Of a stretch of 64,000 nucleotides of DNA, positions 7,794 through 17,346 are shown piece after piece. Numbering within the stretch: the stretch's first letter is position 1; each line of letters begins with the position of its first letter. The position numbers and the translations under genes are program-made. The notes under the pieces are model-generated. The model was not told the DNA's origin. It did no database searches and saw only the letters and a program-made list of their open reading frames with translations. Location of the stretch: the NCBI GenBank assembly GCA_046328475.1, contig JAXLWN010000005.1, positions 1 to 64,000 of the forward strand, read 5' to 3'. This DNA is from CADCWN01 sp046328475 (GTDB lineage: Bacteria > Chloroflexota > Chloroflexia > Thermomicrobiales > CADCWN01).

Positions 7794-8948
7794 CTACTTC
7801 TTGCTGCGGACTGCGATGGTCGCGGAGACGCCAGCCGCGCCGAGGCACGCCAGGGCGGCGAGGATCGCCCACCAGGAGATGCTCTGCTGCGACTTGGCAT
7901 AGCCGCCACCCGTGCTCGGCATACCGGGCAGAGTGCCGCCGGTACCGGTCGGCGGCGGGGCCGGGGCCGCATTCGCCGGGGCCAGGTACGGGAAGGCGTT
8001 GCTGAAGTTGGAGTCGTTCGAGACGCAGTCGCCCTTCACCGCGCCGCCGCTGATCAGCGCCAGCTCGGCGTCGATCACGTCGTCGCTGAGCTTGCGGCCG
8101 TTGAGGAAGCCGTCCTTCGAGGCGGTGTCGACGGTGAGGATATCGGGCAGGAGGATGCCGGCGAGCTTGGTCGCGGTGGCATCGTCATTGCCCAGGGCCT
8201 TCAGGACGCCCACGACGTCGGCGGTGTAGTTCGCCGGGTCATCGGCGGGCTGGGTGCTGTTGAACATGTCCTTGCGAGAGCCGGGGTTCAGGAAGACGGT
8301 GTTGATCGCCGGGCGGGCCATGCGGTCGAACTGGGCGTTGCCCTTCATGGTGCGCGCCCAGACGCCGATCTTGCCACCGAGGGCGCTCGACGGCACTTCG
8401 ACGACGATCGCCATCGTGTTCAGGCCCTTGAAGAAGTTGGTGCCCACGCCGCCCGGGCAGAAGGCCAGGCTGTTGCGGAAGGCGGCCAGGTCGAAGAAGA
8501 ACGGATCGTCGTAGAGGCCCGCGACCACCTTGCCGCCGCCGGTCAGGTTGAAGCTGCTGCCGGTGGTGCCGGTGCCGAGCGTCGTGCTGCCGGACTTGGC
8601 GGTGACGCTTTGCTTGCCGCTGGCATCCGGGGCGCCGAAGGTGAAGGTCCAGGTGATGTCTTCCTTGGCGTCGCCGTTGTTGTCGATCTTGATCTCATAG
8701 GCACCGCCGGTGCCGAACATGGCGGGGTTCTGCACGCCCGCGACCGGCACGACGGTGACGGCGATGACGAAGTTGCTGGCGTTGGCGGGCGATTGGAAGG
8801 CGTATACGTCGTTGATGTCGAACAGGCCGTCGGTCATCACCATCGGGCCGTCGAGGTGGTCCGCTGCGCCGATCGGCACGGCCGCGACCCCGATGACCAG
8901 CGCCATGACCACGAACAGGTAGGTAGCAATGGTCGCTAGCCTACGCAT
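7794..8948 (-). CDS. DUF4331 family exported protein with C-terminal sorting-like tail
   Basis: A 384-residue protein. I place the start at the ATG at 8948 because AGGAGGAC lies six bases upstream; an ATG at 8975 is also in frame. A signal peptide (about residues 1-29, ending AAVPIGAA) precedes a DUF4331 domain beginning DHLDGP with the typical DINDVYAFQSP segment and a C-terminal SNAFPYLA block. The tail has LPGMPSTGGGY, one membrane helix and RSKK, which resembles a sortase-type or simple membrane anchor. DUF4331 proteins are secreted and have no proven biochemical role. It heads the DUF4331-TPR-NicO minus-strand cluster. Confidence 0.85.
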   Translation of the reverse strand: MRRLATIATYLFVVMALVIGVAAVPIGAADHLDGPMVMTDGLFDINDVYAFQSPANASNFVIAVTVVPVAGVQNPAMFGTGGAYEIKIDNNGDAKEDITWTFTFGAPDASGKQSVTAKSGSTTLGTGTTGSSFNLTGGGKVVAGLYDDPFFFDLAAFRNSLAFCPGGVGTNFFKGLNTMAIVVEVPSSALGGKIGVWARTMKGNAQFDRMARPAINTVFLNPGSRKDMFNSTQPADDPANYTADVVGVLKALGNDDATATKLAGILLPDILTVDTASKDGFLNGRKLSDDVIDAELALISGGAVKGDCVSNDSNFSNAFPYLAPANAAPAPPPTGTGGTLPGMPSTGGGYAKSQQSISWWAILAALACLGAAGVSATIAVRSKK

Positions 8949-9372
8949 CTGCGTCCTCCTGGCTTCTCGATTCAATAGGTACCCAGCACGCGCTCTGAAG
9001 CGAGTCGCGCGTTGGTCACCTGTTCATTGGTATGTGCGTGCGAATAGGAACGCGAGGAACCAGACTCGGGCGCGCGACCTATCGCGGCGGTGCTCGTGTC
9101 TGGCGCGACGCCGCGCTCTGGCAGGCTAGGGTAATCACAGCTGTCAAGCCGCTTCCTCCCACCGATCACTCTCGCGCCGGTATTCACCTGCTGCTACGAA
9201 AGAATTGCCCGTTAGGATCATCGATTCGCAAGGGTCGCTCGGCCGAGCGTTGCTTCTCCCTGCGAAGGCGTGATCCGGGCGCGCTGTCACCGCGCGACTA
9301 TCCCCACTCTACGGTGTCACCCCCTTGTTCACCAGTTCAGAAACTGCTCAATAGCTGCTCAGTTTCCCAGTG
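8949..9372. other. Intergenic region before DUF4331 gene
   Basis: 424 bases without a convincing gene. It should hold the promoter of the minus-strand DUF4331 cluster and the 3' end of the M28 peptidase transcript. A 7-bp stem GAAACTG (9340-9346) with CAGTTTC (9360-9366) lies just beyond the peptidase stop and may be a weak terminator; there is no T-run. Nothing else was recognised. Confidence 0.5.
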
Positions 9373-11106
9373 CTAGATCACCGCCGCGATCGCGCCGCGC
9401 GCCCGGTGGAGGCTGTGCCAGACGCGGTTGCGGGCGCGGCGCAGCTGGTTCGCCAGGAGGTGCGCCTCGTCGCTGTCGGCGTCGAGGGTGGCGAGCTGGC
9501 GGATCGGTTGGAGGGAGGGGATCGGCGGCGCGGGGAGGGCGAGGTCGTGGTCGTACTCGCCGGTGACGGTGTAGTTGACCGGTGTCAGGCAGCGACCGAG
9601 CGCCATGATGCAGTCGTTCAGGGCGGCGATGCGCGCGGCGTCGCCGCCAGCGGCGCAGGCAGCGCGCAGGCGCTCGGTGTCGGCGAGCAGCGCTTCGGCT
9701 TCGGCGATGAGGGTGCTGAGGTCGAGGCGGTCGCCCGCGACCCCGGCGAGGTCGCGCAGCACGCCGAGCAGTTCGTTGGTGGTCGCGCCGTAGTCGAAGG
9801 GGAGGATCGCCTCGGTGCAGAGTCGCCAGAGGGTGAGGGCGTAGATGCTGGCGTCGCGGACGAGGAAGTCGCGGTCGATCTTGTCCATGGTGTCCTCGGT
9901 GGTGTGCCACCACCAGCCGAGGCCGCCGCTGCGCCCGCGCGTGCCGCCGAGCAGGCGGGCCATCTGCTCCTCGACCGCGCCGGAGGGGCCACCGGCGGGC
10001 TGCCCGGAGAGGGACATGAACATGGCGGGGAGGCCGATGCCGTTGAAGGACTGGTCGCCCGCGCGCCCGAAGCGCTTGTACTCCAGGTCCTGCTCGGCGA
10101 CTTCCTTGACCGCGCGACCGGCGAAGCCGACCGTCTCGGCCATCGCGTTCCCCTCGCTGAGGATGGTCGCGCCGATGCCGCCGACGGAATCGACGTTGAC
10201 GTGGCCGACGCAGCGGGCGTGCAGGTCGGGCCAGAACTGGTCGGCGTACCAGGTGGAGCCGCTGTAGCGCGCGTGGGAGTGGCCCGACCAGAAGGCGAGG
10301 CGCAGGCCGCGCCGCAACTGGCCCTGGCGGGCACTGAGGAGGCGGCCAACCTCGATCATCGTGGCGTTGGCGGTGCCGTTGTCCATCGCGCCGTAGTGCC
10401 AGGAGTCGATGTGGCCGCTGAAGAGGACGAAGCGGTCCTCCTGGCCGCCGATTTCGGCGGTGAGGACGGGGATGTTGCGCCAGCGGGTGTCGACCTCGGT
10501 GGTGATGCGGACGCGGAGGGTGCCTGCGGCGGCGAGGCGGCGTAGCTCGGCACCGTCGACCTCATTGACCGAGATGCTGACGAGCCTGGGGAGCAGGTGG
10601 GCGGTGTGGGGCGTGGGGGAGCCCCAGACGGGGGAGATGATCATCTCGTGGGTGTAGCGGTCGTTGATGTTGATCTCGGCGAGGACGCCCGCCGCCTCGT
10701 GGCCCATGCCCTTGCCGGGGTTCGCCAGGCCGTCGCTGAGGACGATCTTGCCGCGCAGGGCGTCGCCGGATGCGCCGCGCTCGTCGACGACGTCGCCCTC
10801 GACCCCCTCGGGCGGGGTGGGGACGGCGAAGGAGTGGGTGATGCAGGGGAAGGAGCGGCGCTCGGGCGCGAGGACTTCCAGGGTGGCGTTGCCGGGCCAG
10901 CTGACGAGGGCGTCGGCCTGGTGCAGCTCGACCTGCATGCCGAAGCTGCGGCAGACGTCGGCGACGTAGGCGAAGGCTTTGGCCTCGTCCTCGCTGCCGG
11001 AGAGCCGCACCCACTGGGCGATCCGGCGCGTGTACTCCATCAGGGTATCGCCCGAGACCGCAGCGACGAGATCCTGCTCGGCGGTGGGCAGTTGGCTGGT
11101 GGTCAT
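9373..11106 (-). CDS. M28-family zinc aminopeptidase/carboxypeptidase-like hydrolase
   Basis: A 577-residue protein starting at the ATG at 11106, preceded by GAGGAGG. The N-terminal part carries a PA-like insert (SGDALRGKIVLSDG), and the M28 catalytic domain has the zinc-ligand segments SGHIDSWHYGAMDNGTANA and, further on, NVDSVGG and the WWWHTTEDTMD stretch that supplies the last His ligand. An Asp/Glu position in FWSGHSHARYSGS differs from the usual WGAEE-type motif, so the catalytic base may be altered. No signal peptide is visible, so the enzyme is probably cytoplasmic. The role is likely peptide or N-acyl amino acid hydrolysis. It is divergent from the cca gene. Confidence 0.85.
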   Translation of the reverse strand: MTTSQLPTAEQDLVAAVSGDTLMEYTRRIAQWVRLSGSEDEAKAFAYVADVCRSFGMQVELHQADALVSWPGNATLEVLAPERRSFPCITHSFAVPTPPEGVEGDVVDERGASGDALRGKIVLSDGLANPGKGMGHEAAGVLAEININDRYTHEMIISPVWGSPTPHTAHLLPRLVSISVNEVDGAELRRLAAAGTLRVRITTEVDTRWRNIPVLTAEIGGQEDRFVLFSGHIDSWHYGAMDNGTANATMIEVGRLLSARQGQLRRGLRLAFWSGHSHARYSGSTWYADQFWPDLHARCVGHVNVDSVGGIGATILSEGNAMAETVGFAGRAVKEVAEQDLEYKRFGRAGDQSFNGIGLPAMFMSLSGQPAGGPSGAVEEQMARLLGGTRGRSGGLGWWWHTTEDTMDKIDRDFLVRDASIYALTLWRLCTEAILPFDYGATTNELLGVLRDLAGVAGDRLDLSTLIAEAEALLADTERLRAACAAGGDAARIAALNDCIMALGRCLTPVNYTVTGEYDHDLALPAPPIPSLQPIRQLATLDADSDEAHLLANQLRRARNRVWHSLHRARGAIAAVI

Positions 11107-11219
11107 GGTGCCTCCTCGTGATGCATTGTGGCGCGGATCGTGCCGCGCAACCGGGCAGCCGTAACGGGCGCTATGGTAGCATCCCGCGTGGATGGGCGAG
11201 GGGTGGCCTCGCTGGCGAC

Positions 11220-11294
11220 GGTTGCAGGTTTGCAGGTTGCAGGTTCCAGGTTGGGACTGCCGAACCTGCAACCTGGAACTTGCTAACCTGGAAC
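11220..11294. repeat. Inverted array of GTTGCAG-type heptamers
   Basis: The left arm repeats GTTGCAGGT/TTGCAGG/TTCCAGG and the right arm repeats AACCTGCAACCTGGAA and AACCTGGAAC. The arms can pair over a short central GGGACTGCC spacer. It fills the gap between the divergent M28 and cca genes and ends just before the cca start. Confidence 0.8.
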
Positions 11295-11301
11295 AAGGGC
11301 C

Positions 11302-12687
11302 GTGATCGCACCAGTACCCCGGATCGGTGAAGATAATCTGCTTGGCAGGCTTGGCGAGGCGCAGCGGCGCGCGGCGGCGCGGCTGGGGAGCGCCTTTGCG
11401 CGCGGGGGGCATACGCTCTACCTCGTGGGTGGGTCGGTGCGCGCCCGGGTGCTTGACCGTGGGGCGGGCGATCTGGACTTCGCCAGCGATGCACCGCCCG
11501 AGGCGATTCGTGCTGCCGCCCAGGCGGCGGGGGCGACGGCGATCTTCGCGGCGAATGAGCGGTTCGCGACGGTTGGCCTCCAGCTGGAGGGGGAGGCGAT
11601 CGAGATCACGACCTTCCGCAGTCCGGGCGGGGTCGTGGGCGATCTGGGAGCGCGCGACTTCACGGTCAATGCGATGGCGCTGGCGGTGGCGGGGCCGGAG
11701 CCGACCGGGGCGTTGTACGACCCGTACGACGGGCGGGGCGACCTGGTGCGGCGGACGATCCGGGGCGTGGGCGACCCGGCGGCGCGGCTGGCGGAGGACC
11801 CGCTGCGAGTGTTGCGGGCGGTGCGCTTCGCGGCCGATCTGCACAGCGCGATCGAACCGGAGACGCGCGAGGCGGTGGTGGCGGCGGCCCCGGCGCTGGC
11901 GGGGGTGAGCCGCGAGCGGATCGGGCAGGAGTTGACGCGCCTGCTGCTGTCGCAGGATGTGGCGGGCGGGTTGCAGCTGCTGGAGCGGCTGGGGCTGCTG
12001 GAATTCACGCTGCCGGAGATTCTCCCGCTGGTGCAGTTCGACGCGGAGGGGTCGAAGGATCTCTGGACGCACACGCGGCTGGTGGTGGCGGCGACGCCGC
12101 AGCGGCGGGCGGTGCGCTGGGCGGCGCTGCTGCACGATGCGGCGAAGCCGCAGACGTATGGCTTGCAGGATGGCGAGGTCCATTTCTTTGGCCACGAGGT
12201 GCAGGGGGCGAGATTGGCCCGGCAGGCGCTGGCGCGGCTGAAGGTGGAGCGCGACCTGATCGACGGCGTGAGCATCCTGATCGAGCTGCACGGGCGGCCG
12301 ACGCAGTATGGTCCCGACTGGACCGACGGGGCGGTGCGGCGGCTGATGCTCGATACGGGGGAGTGGCGCGACGATTTGCTCGACCTGGCGCGGGCCGACG
12401 TGACGAGCGGGCGGGCGCAGACGCGCAAGCGGGCGCAGGAGCGGATCGACGGGTTGGAGGCGCATTGTGCCCGCCTGCTGGATGAGCAGGAGCTGGCGAA
12501 GCTGCAAAGCCCGCTCGATGGCGTCGCCTTGATGGCGCTGTTCGACCGGCCGCCGGGGCCGTGGATTCGCCCGCTGAAGGACCACCTGCGCGGACTGGTG
12601 ATCGACGGGGCGATGGCCCCGGACGATGTCGAGGGGGCGACCGCCGAGGCGCGGCGCTGGATGGCGGAGCACGGCGGCGAGGGGTGA
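11302..12687 (+). CDS. cca: CCA tRNA nucleotidyltransferase / poly(A) polymerase family with HD domain
   Basis: A 461-residue class II nucleotidyltransferase that adds or repairs the 3' CCA of tRNA. Motifs in order: LVGGSVRARVL (residues 36-46), the metal-binding D-L-D-F (52-55), FRSPGG, the RDFTVNAMAL block (about 118-127), LRVLRAVRFAADL, then a C-terminal HD domain with LLHDAAKP near residue 278 and a GHEVQGA segment. GTG 11302 is the chosen start. The tRNA gene in this window does not encode CCA, consistent with need for this enzyme. The stop codon overlaps the next ATG by one base (TGATG), indicating translational coupling to the methyltransferase gene. Confidence 0.93.
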   Translation: MIAPVPRIGEDNLLGRLGEAQRRAAARLGSAFARGGHTLYLVGGSVRARVLDRGAGDLDFASDAPPEAIRAAAQAAGATAIFAANERFATVGLQLEGEAIEITTFRSPGGVVGDLGARDFTVNAMALAVAGPEPTGALYDPYDGRGDLVRRTIRGVGDPAARLAEDPLRVLRAVRFAADLHSAIEPETREAVVAAAPALAGVSRERIGQELTRLLLSQDVAGGLQLLERLGLLEFTLPEILPLVQFDAEGSKDLWTHTRLVVAATPQRRAVRWAALLHDAAKPQTYGLQDGEVHFFGHEVQGARLARQALARLKVERDLIDGVSILIELHGRPTQYGPDWTDGAVRRLMLDTGEWRDDLLDLARADVTSGRAQTRKRAQERIDGLEAHCARLLDEQELAKLQSPLDGVALMALFDRPPGPWIRPLKDHLRGLVIDGAMAPDDVEGATAEARRWMAEHGGEG

Positions 12688-13792
12688 TGGGCGAGCGGTC
12701 GGCGGAGTTGCGGGCGTCGTACGACCGGGTGGCGGGCGAGTATGCCGCGCGGATCGCCGATGAGCTGGCGCAGAAGCCGTTCGACCGGGCGTTGCTGGAT
12801 CAACTGGCGGCCGAGGTTGGGGGCCGGGGAACGATTTGCGACCTGGGGTGTGGGCCGGGGCAGGTAGCGGGCTATCTGCACGAGCGGGGCGCGGCGGCGT
12901 GCGGCATCGACCTCTCCCCGGCGATGGTGGCGGAGGCGCGGCGACGGCATCCGGGGATCGACTTCCAGCAGGGTGACATTGGCGACCTCGCCGGGGTGCC
13001 TGACCGGGCATTCGGCGGGGTCGCGGCGTTCTACTCGCTGATTCACATCGAGCGCGAGCGGATGGTAACGGCGCTGCGCGAGATCGGGCGGGTGCTGCGG
13101 ACGGATGGGGTGCTGCTGGCGGCGTTCCACGTCGGGGACCATGTGCTGCACCTCGATGAGTGGTGGGGGCGGCCGGTCGCGTCGACTTCAACTCTACGCG
13201 CCGTGAGATGGTGGTGGCTGCGCGAGGCCGGGTTTGGCCGGTGCGAGGTCTTTGAGCGCGGGCCGTGCAGGGTGGAGGCGGCGACGCGGCGGGCGTATCT
13301 CTTTGCGCGGCGGGAGGGGGGCGAGGGCGAGGCGGTGGTGATCCGGCGGGCGCGGCCGGACGAGGCGGGGGTGATCAGCGAGGTGGCGTTCCGGTCGAAG
13401 GCGCACTGGGGGTATGACGCGGCGTTCATGGAGGCGGCGCGGGAGGATTTGACGCTGAGCGCCGAGGAGATCGCGGCGACGGATGTGCATGCGCTGGTGG
13501 CGGGCGAGCGGGTGGTGGGGTTCTCGCGGGTGCGGGGGAAGGGGAGGAGGCGGAGCTGGCCGATCTCTTCCTGGACCCGGTGGCGATCGGGAAGGGCCTG
13601 GGCGGGCGATTGTGGCGTCATGCGGTGCTCCTGGCGCGGGCACGGGGGTTCAGGTCGCTGGTGTTGCAGAGCGATCCCCACGCGGAGGGGTTTTACCGGG
13701 CGATGGGGATGGTGCGGGTGGGGGAGTCGCCCTCGACGGTGTTTGCCGGGAGGGTGTTGCCGTTGATGCGGATCGGGTTGAGTGACGAGTGA
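12687..13792 (+). CDS. Class I SAM methyltransferase fused to GNAT acetyltransferase, frameshifted
   Basis: An N-terminal SAM-dependent methyltransferase has the SAM motif ICDLGCGPGQ (about residues 49-58), GIDLSPAMV and QQGDIGDL, then a C-terminal GNAT domain (VVIRRARPDEAG ... AVGIGKGLG-type acetyl-CoA loop, seen as VAIGKGLGGRLWRHA, then ALEGFY-type AEGFYRAMGM). The domain order is visible in DNA, but the GNAT half changes frame near 13535-13545 inside a GGGGGAAGGGGAGG stretch, and a short out-of-frame patch near 13180-13210 (VDFNSTRREM in another frame) suggests two more compensating indels. The gene starts on the last base of the cca stop. Substrate unknown. Confidence 0.72.
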
Positions 13793-13847
13793 CGAGTGAC
13801 GAGTAACGAGTAACGAGGGATGAGGGACGAGGGACGAGGGACGAGGG
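13781..13847. repeat. Tandem heptamer array GACGAGT/AACGAGT/GACGAGG
   Basis: Nine consecutive heptamers drift from GACGAGT through AACGAGT to GACGAGG. The array starts inside the last codons of the acetyltransferase gene and supplies its stop codon. The same GACGAGT/TAACGAG units recur at 22783-22813. Confidence 0.85.
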
Positions 13848-14340
13848 CGCGGTGTTGCGGGCTCGGGGGTGAGGGAAAAGTAGGTTTGTTTTTGCATTTT
13901 CATTTTTCTGCCTTCCCCTGGTGGGGTGCGGGTGGCGTGGGCGGGGAGGCCCCCTCCATCCCCCCAATGCTGGGGGGACTTTAGGGCGGTGGCGTGTGGG
14001 AAAGTGTGTGGCTGGGGCGAGTTGGCCCCAACAATCACCCCAGGGGACTTTAATGGGGTGGTGCTTGGGAGTTGGGCGGCGGTCATGGTGTCTCCCTGGT
14101 GGTGGGCGTGGTGGGTGGCCGGGGCGGCGCGGGTGCCGTCCCGACGAGGGCGGGCTCTTCCCGCCCGTGCCTATACGGACCCGTGGTGGGGGGCGGATCG
14201 TGCCCTCTGGCGACAGAATGGTGAATTGGTCGGTGGATGGACAGGAGCGGCGGGCCGGGGGAGGGCGTTCCGTTGAACGCCCTCCCGTTTGCGGTGGGAT
14301 GTGGGGATGGCGTGGCGGGTGGTGTTGCGACGAGGGTGGG
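13848..14340. other. Intergenic region with several palindromes
   Basis: No gene is supported. Hairpins: CCCCCC/GGGGGG at 13960-13977 followed by GACTTTAG; CCCCAGGGGACTTTAA near 14040-14055 repeating the GGGGACTTTA element; GGGCGGG/CCCGCCC at 14148-14166; and a 10-bp stem GAGGGCGTTC/GAACGCCCTC at 14261-14284. These sit at the convergent ends of the acetyltransferase and ubiE genes. Confidence 0.6.
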
Positions 14341-15073
14341 TTAGCCGGGTGGCGGTGATGAGGGCGGTGGTGCCGGGCGTAGAGGCGGTGGCGGACGTTG
14401 GTGAAGCCGGAGGTGGCGAGGAGGTCTTTCATGGCGGTGAGGTGGGGGATGGTGTCGACGGAGGTGGGGAGGTAGGTGTAGGCGGTGGCGTCGCCGGCGA
14501 GGAGGGTGCCGAGGCGCGGGACGACATAACGGAGGTGGAGGCGGGCGGCGCGGGTCAGAGGGGCGGCGCGGCGAGGGGGACGAGGTCGAGCAGGGCGACG
14601 CGACCGCCGGGGGCGAGGACGCGGGCGAGTTCGCGGAACATGGTGCCGAGGTCGGCGACGTTGCGGAGGGCGAAGCCGGAGGTGGCGGCGGAGAAGGTGG
14701 CGTCGTCGAAGGGGAGGCGGAGGGCGTCGCCGCGCACGAAGGCGAGGCGGGTGGGGTCGGGGAGGCCGGTGCGGCGGCTGCGGGTCTGGACGAGCATGGC
14801 GGCGCTGAAGTCGAGGCCGACGACGCGTGAGCCGACTGGCCGCGAGGGCGGGCGGGGGTCGCCGGTGCCGGTGGCGACGTCGAGGACGTTGCCGTGGCGG
14901 CGGGGGCCGAGGGAGTTGAGGGCGGCGGCTTTCCAGAGGCGGTGCATGCCGAAGGTCATGATGTGTTGAGGAGGTCGTAGCGGCGGGCGATGCGGTCGAA
15001 CATGCCCTCGACCTGGGTAGCTTTGTTGGCGGCAATCTCGGCGGCGGTGGGGGTGGGGGCGGTGCGGGGTCAT
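14341..15073 (-). pseudogene. ubiE: Demethylmenaquinone methyltransferase (UbiE/MenG), frameshifted
   Basis: Last step of menaquinone synthesis: C-methylation of demethylmenaquinone with SAM. Starting at ATG 15073 (AGGAG upstream), the N-terminus reads AAEIAANKATQVEGMFDRIA and RRYDLLNT, then after a missing base near 14960 MTFGMHRLWK. The SAM motif VLDVATGTGD, VVGLDFSAAML, the DALRLPFDDATFSAATSGFALRN block (split here for length: DALRLPF, TSGFALRN) and ELARVLAPGGR follow. Two further indels lie near 14560-14575 and 14365. The tail with YLPTSVDTIP and GTTALITAT is typical. Length across frames (about 244 residues) fits the family. Conservation is high despite at least three frameshifts, so sequence error is a real alternative to decay. 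It pairs with menA upstream. Confidence 0.75.
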
Positions 15074-15126
15074 GTTGCTCCTGTGTCTTGGTCGGTGCGT
15101 GCGGTGCGAGTTCGGTCGCGTCGAGG

Positions 15127-15336
15127 ATGCCTCACCCCGCCTGCGGGCGGCCTCGGTGGGAGAGTGCGCGCGAAGCGGGCTGGATCGGAGAATGCTCTGT
15201 TCATCCCCGCGCTGCGGCTCACCCTGAAGGGAGAGGGTGTTGGTTGCGAAGTTTACAGATGGTGGCGGGCGGCTCGATGATGGGGGTGGACCTCACCCGC
15301 CGCCGTGGGCGGCCCCCTGCGAGGGAGCTGGGGAGG
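15127..15336. repeat. REP-like palindromes of the CCTCACCC family
   Basis: Two degenerate copies of the element that reads CCTCACCC..CCGCC..GGCGG..GAGGG (about 15127-15237 and 15289-15336). They share the order CTCACCC, a GC palindrome and GGGAGAG with copies at 18449, 19575, 21441, 21550 and 51101. Confidence 0.55.
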
Positions 15337-16361
15337 GGTAGGCAAGCCGGTCAGCGATGCGATGGGTGCGTGGCGTGCAGACCCTTTCCGGCGCTGCGGC
15401 GCCTTCGATCAGGTCGGCGAGGTCTGCCGGGAGGTGGCGAAGGTGGTGGTATTCCGAGTGGTCAGGCGTACCTCACTGCCGGCTGTTAGGATCCTCCCGT
15501 GTGTGGAGGATATTGTGTTAGCTTGTCATTGGGGTTGAGGTGGCGGTTTCGTGGCGCGGCCGGTTGGCTGGTAGCTGTTTGATGTTGCGGGGGAAGATGG
15601 ATGACAAGAGGGCGCGGTCGCGCATTGAAGCGGGCGAGGCGATGTCGTTGGGCGACGAAGTGGGCGCGGACTGGTCGGAGGAGGCGTGCCAGGCACCTTC
15701 GAAATCCCGGCGAAGGTTCGCCGGCCACGAAGCCCGCCATTCGAGGTCGATGCGGCGGACTGTGGACGCTGTGGTCGTCCCACAGTTGGACTGCCGAAGC
15801 AGGTTGGCGTGTCGCGGTTCGGAGGATGGCCGGGTCGGTGCTGGCGAGCCAGCGTGCGACGGGGCGTCGGGCGGGCGGTGGTGGTCCAGTAGTTCGTCGC
15901 GGGCGAGTCGGACCCATGGGCGTGGCGGGGGAACGGTGGCGGTGGCGGGGGTGATGGCGGCGAGTTGACGGTATTGAAGCTGTCGGCGAGGGCGGCGAGT
16001 TGGTCGCGTGGGCCGGGTGTGCGTAGCGGCTTGCCGGGGATGCGATTCCATCGCGACCATCGGCAGGAGGTTGGATCGGGCGCGTGGTCCGGGGCCGGGG
16101 GGCGATGCCGGGGCAGCGGTCGGTGGCAGGTGAGGAGGGCGAGCCACTCGCGCTCATCGCGGCGGCGGTCGTCGGTGCGATGAGCTTGATGGCGCAGTGC
16201 GCGGTCGCTTTCCAATGGCGGCGGTAGACGGTGTTCGTGCACCGCCGGTGAGGGGGGTGATGCCTGCCTGGGCGAGAGAGATCGCGTGCCAGTCGGTGCG
16301 GTGGTGTGACCGGACAGGGCGAATCCTGTCGCGATAGACGCGGGGGCGGGCAGGGGTGGGG
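15337..16361. other. 1-kb region with no supportable gene
   Basis: No frame on either strand gives a protein with recognisable motifs or family-like composition. Minus-strand frames contain Pro/Arg/Ser-rich sequence with a few ordinary-looking stretches (for example DFEGAWHASSDQ and VQLWDDHSVHS in different frames), which might mark a heavily broken gene between menA and ubiE. A CCTCC..GGAGG hairpin at 15494-15508 is the only local structure noticed. Confidence 0.4.
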
Positions 16362-17285
16362 TCACAGGATGATGCTGATGGCGAGGAGGAGGCCGAAGAG
16401 GAGTTCGAGGCGGGCGGTCCCGGCGAGGGTGGCGTTGAGGGCGCGGCCGGTGCGGGTGCGGATTTGCTGGACGAGGAGCCAGGCGAGGGAGGTGGCCCAG
16501 GGGAGGAACCACCAGAAGTTGAGCCAACCGATGGCCCAGAGGATGGGGAGGGTGAGGTAGGCGACGGCGAGGAGGAGGATGTATTCGAGCTGGGTGCCGA
16601 CCGGGCCGAGGCGGACGGCGACGGTGCGCTTGCCCGCGCGGCGGTCGGTGTCGATGTCGCGGAGGTTGTTGACGACGAGGATGTTGACGACGAGCGCGCC
16701 GACCGGGATGGCGGCGGCGAGGGAGAGGCCGCTGATGTCGCGCGCCTGGGTGTAGTAGGTGCCGGTGACGGCGACGAAGCCGAAGAAGATCAGGACGAAG
16801 ACTTCGCCGAGGCCGTTGTAGCCGAGCGGGAAGGGTCCGCCGGTGTAGGCGAGGGCGGAGAGGATGGCGGCGATGCCGAGGAGGAGGAGGACCCACCCGG
16901 CGCGGTAGACGAGGTACATGCCGGCGACGGCGGCGAGGGTCATGACGACGACGGTGCCGAGGGCGACGGCGCGCGGGGAGAGGATGCCGCTCTGGGTGAC
17001 GCGGGTGGGGCCGAGGCGTTCGTGGGTGTCGGCACCGCTGCGGAAGTCGAAGAGGTCGTTGGAGAAGTTCGCGCCGATTTGCAGGAGGAGGGCGACGGCG
17101 AAGCGGCGATGGCCGCGCCGAGGTGGAAGGCGTGGTCGGCGATGGCGACGGCCGAGCCGACGATGACGGGGACGACGGGCGGCGGGGAGGGTTTTGGGGC
17201 GCGCGGCGAGAAGCCAGGCTTGTGTGGGCGTGGGGGTGTGGGGGCGTGGGGCGTGGGGCGTGTCGAGGGTGGTGGTGTTGTCCAT
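16362..17285 (-). CDS. menA: 1,4-dihydroxy-2-naphthoate polyprenyltransferase, with paired frameshifts
   Basis: An integral membrane UbiA-family prenyltransferase that attaches the isoprenoid chain in menaquinone synthesis. From ATG 17285 the N-terminus reads WLLAARPKTLPA. Both Asp-rich motifs are visible: NDLFDFRSGAD with RLGPTRVTQSG, and NNLRDIDTD followed by AGKRTVAVRLG. About eight membrane helices follow to residue 307. Between about 17180 and 17105 the main frame is Arg/Pro-rich nonsense, while the adjacent frame reads VVPVIVGSAVAIADHAFHLG, exactly the expected helix; so one indel is compensated by another. This suggests sequence errors more than inactivation. Together with ubiE it indicates menaquinone respiration. 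Confidence 0.85.
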   Translation of the reverse strand: MDNTTTLDTPHAPRPHTPTPTQAWLLAARPKTLPAARRPRHRRLGRRHRRPRLPPRRGHRRFAVALLLQIGANFSNDLFDFRSGADTHERLGPTRVTQSGILSPRAVALGTVVVMTLAAVAGMYLVYRAGWVLLLLGIAAILSALAYTGGPFPLGYNGLGEVFVLIFFGFVAVTGTYYTQARDISGLSLAAAIPVGALVVNILVVNNLRDIDTDRRAGKRTVAVRLGPVGTQLEYILLLAVAYLTLPILWAIGWLNFWWFLPWATSLAWLLVQQIRTRTGRALNATLAGTARLELLFGLLLAISIIL

Positions 17286-17346
17286 CGGTCCTGTCTCGTG
17301 TGAGTCGTGTGTTCGTTGCCGTTGTTGGGCGGGTGGTGTTCCGCAG

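Noticed and set aside
9373..13191. A very long open frame on the minus strand running from the M28 peptidase across the cca and methyltransferase region
   Set aside because: Beyond the peptidase start at 11106 it is Arg/Pro/His-rich antisense of the cca gene, with a strong ribosome site marking the real start.
13781..13847. Tandem repeats considered as a CRISPR array
   Set aside because: Units are 7 bases with no spacers, and no cas genes are present.
15486..16353. A possible broken transposase or other gene between menA and ubiE
   Set aside because: No frame gave a recognisable motif; composition alone is not evidence.
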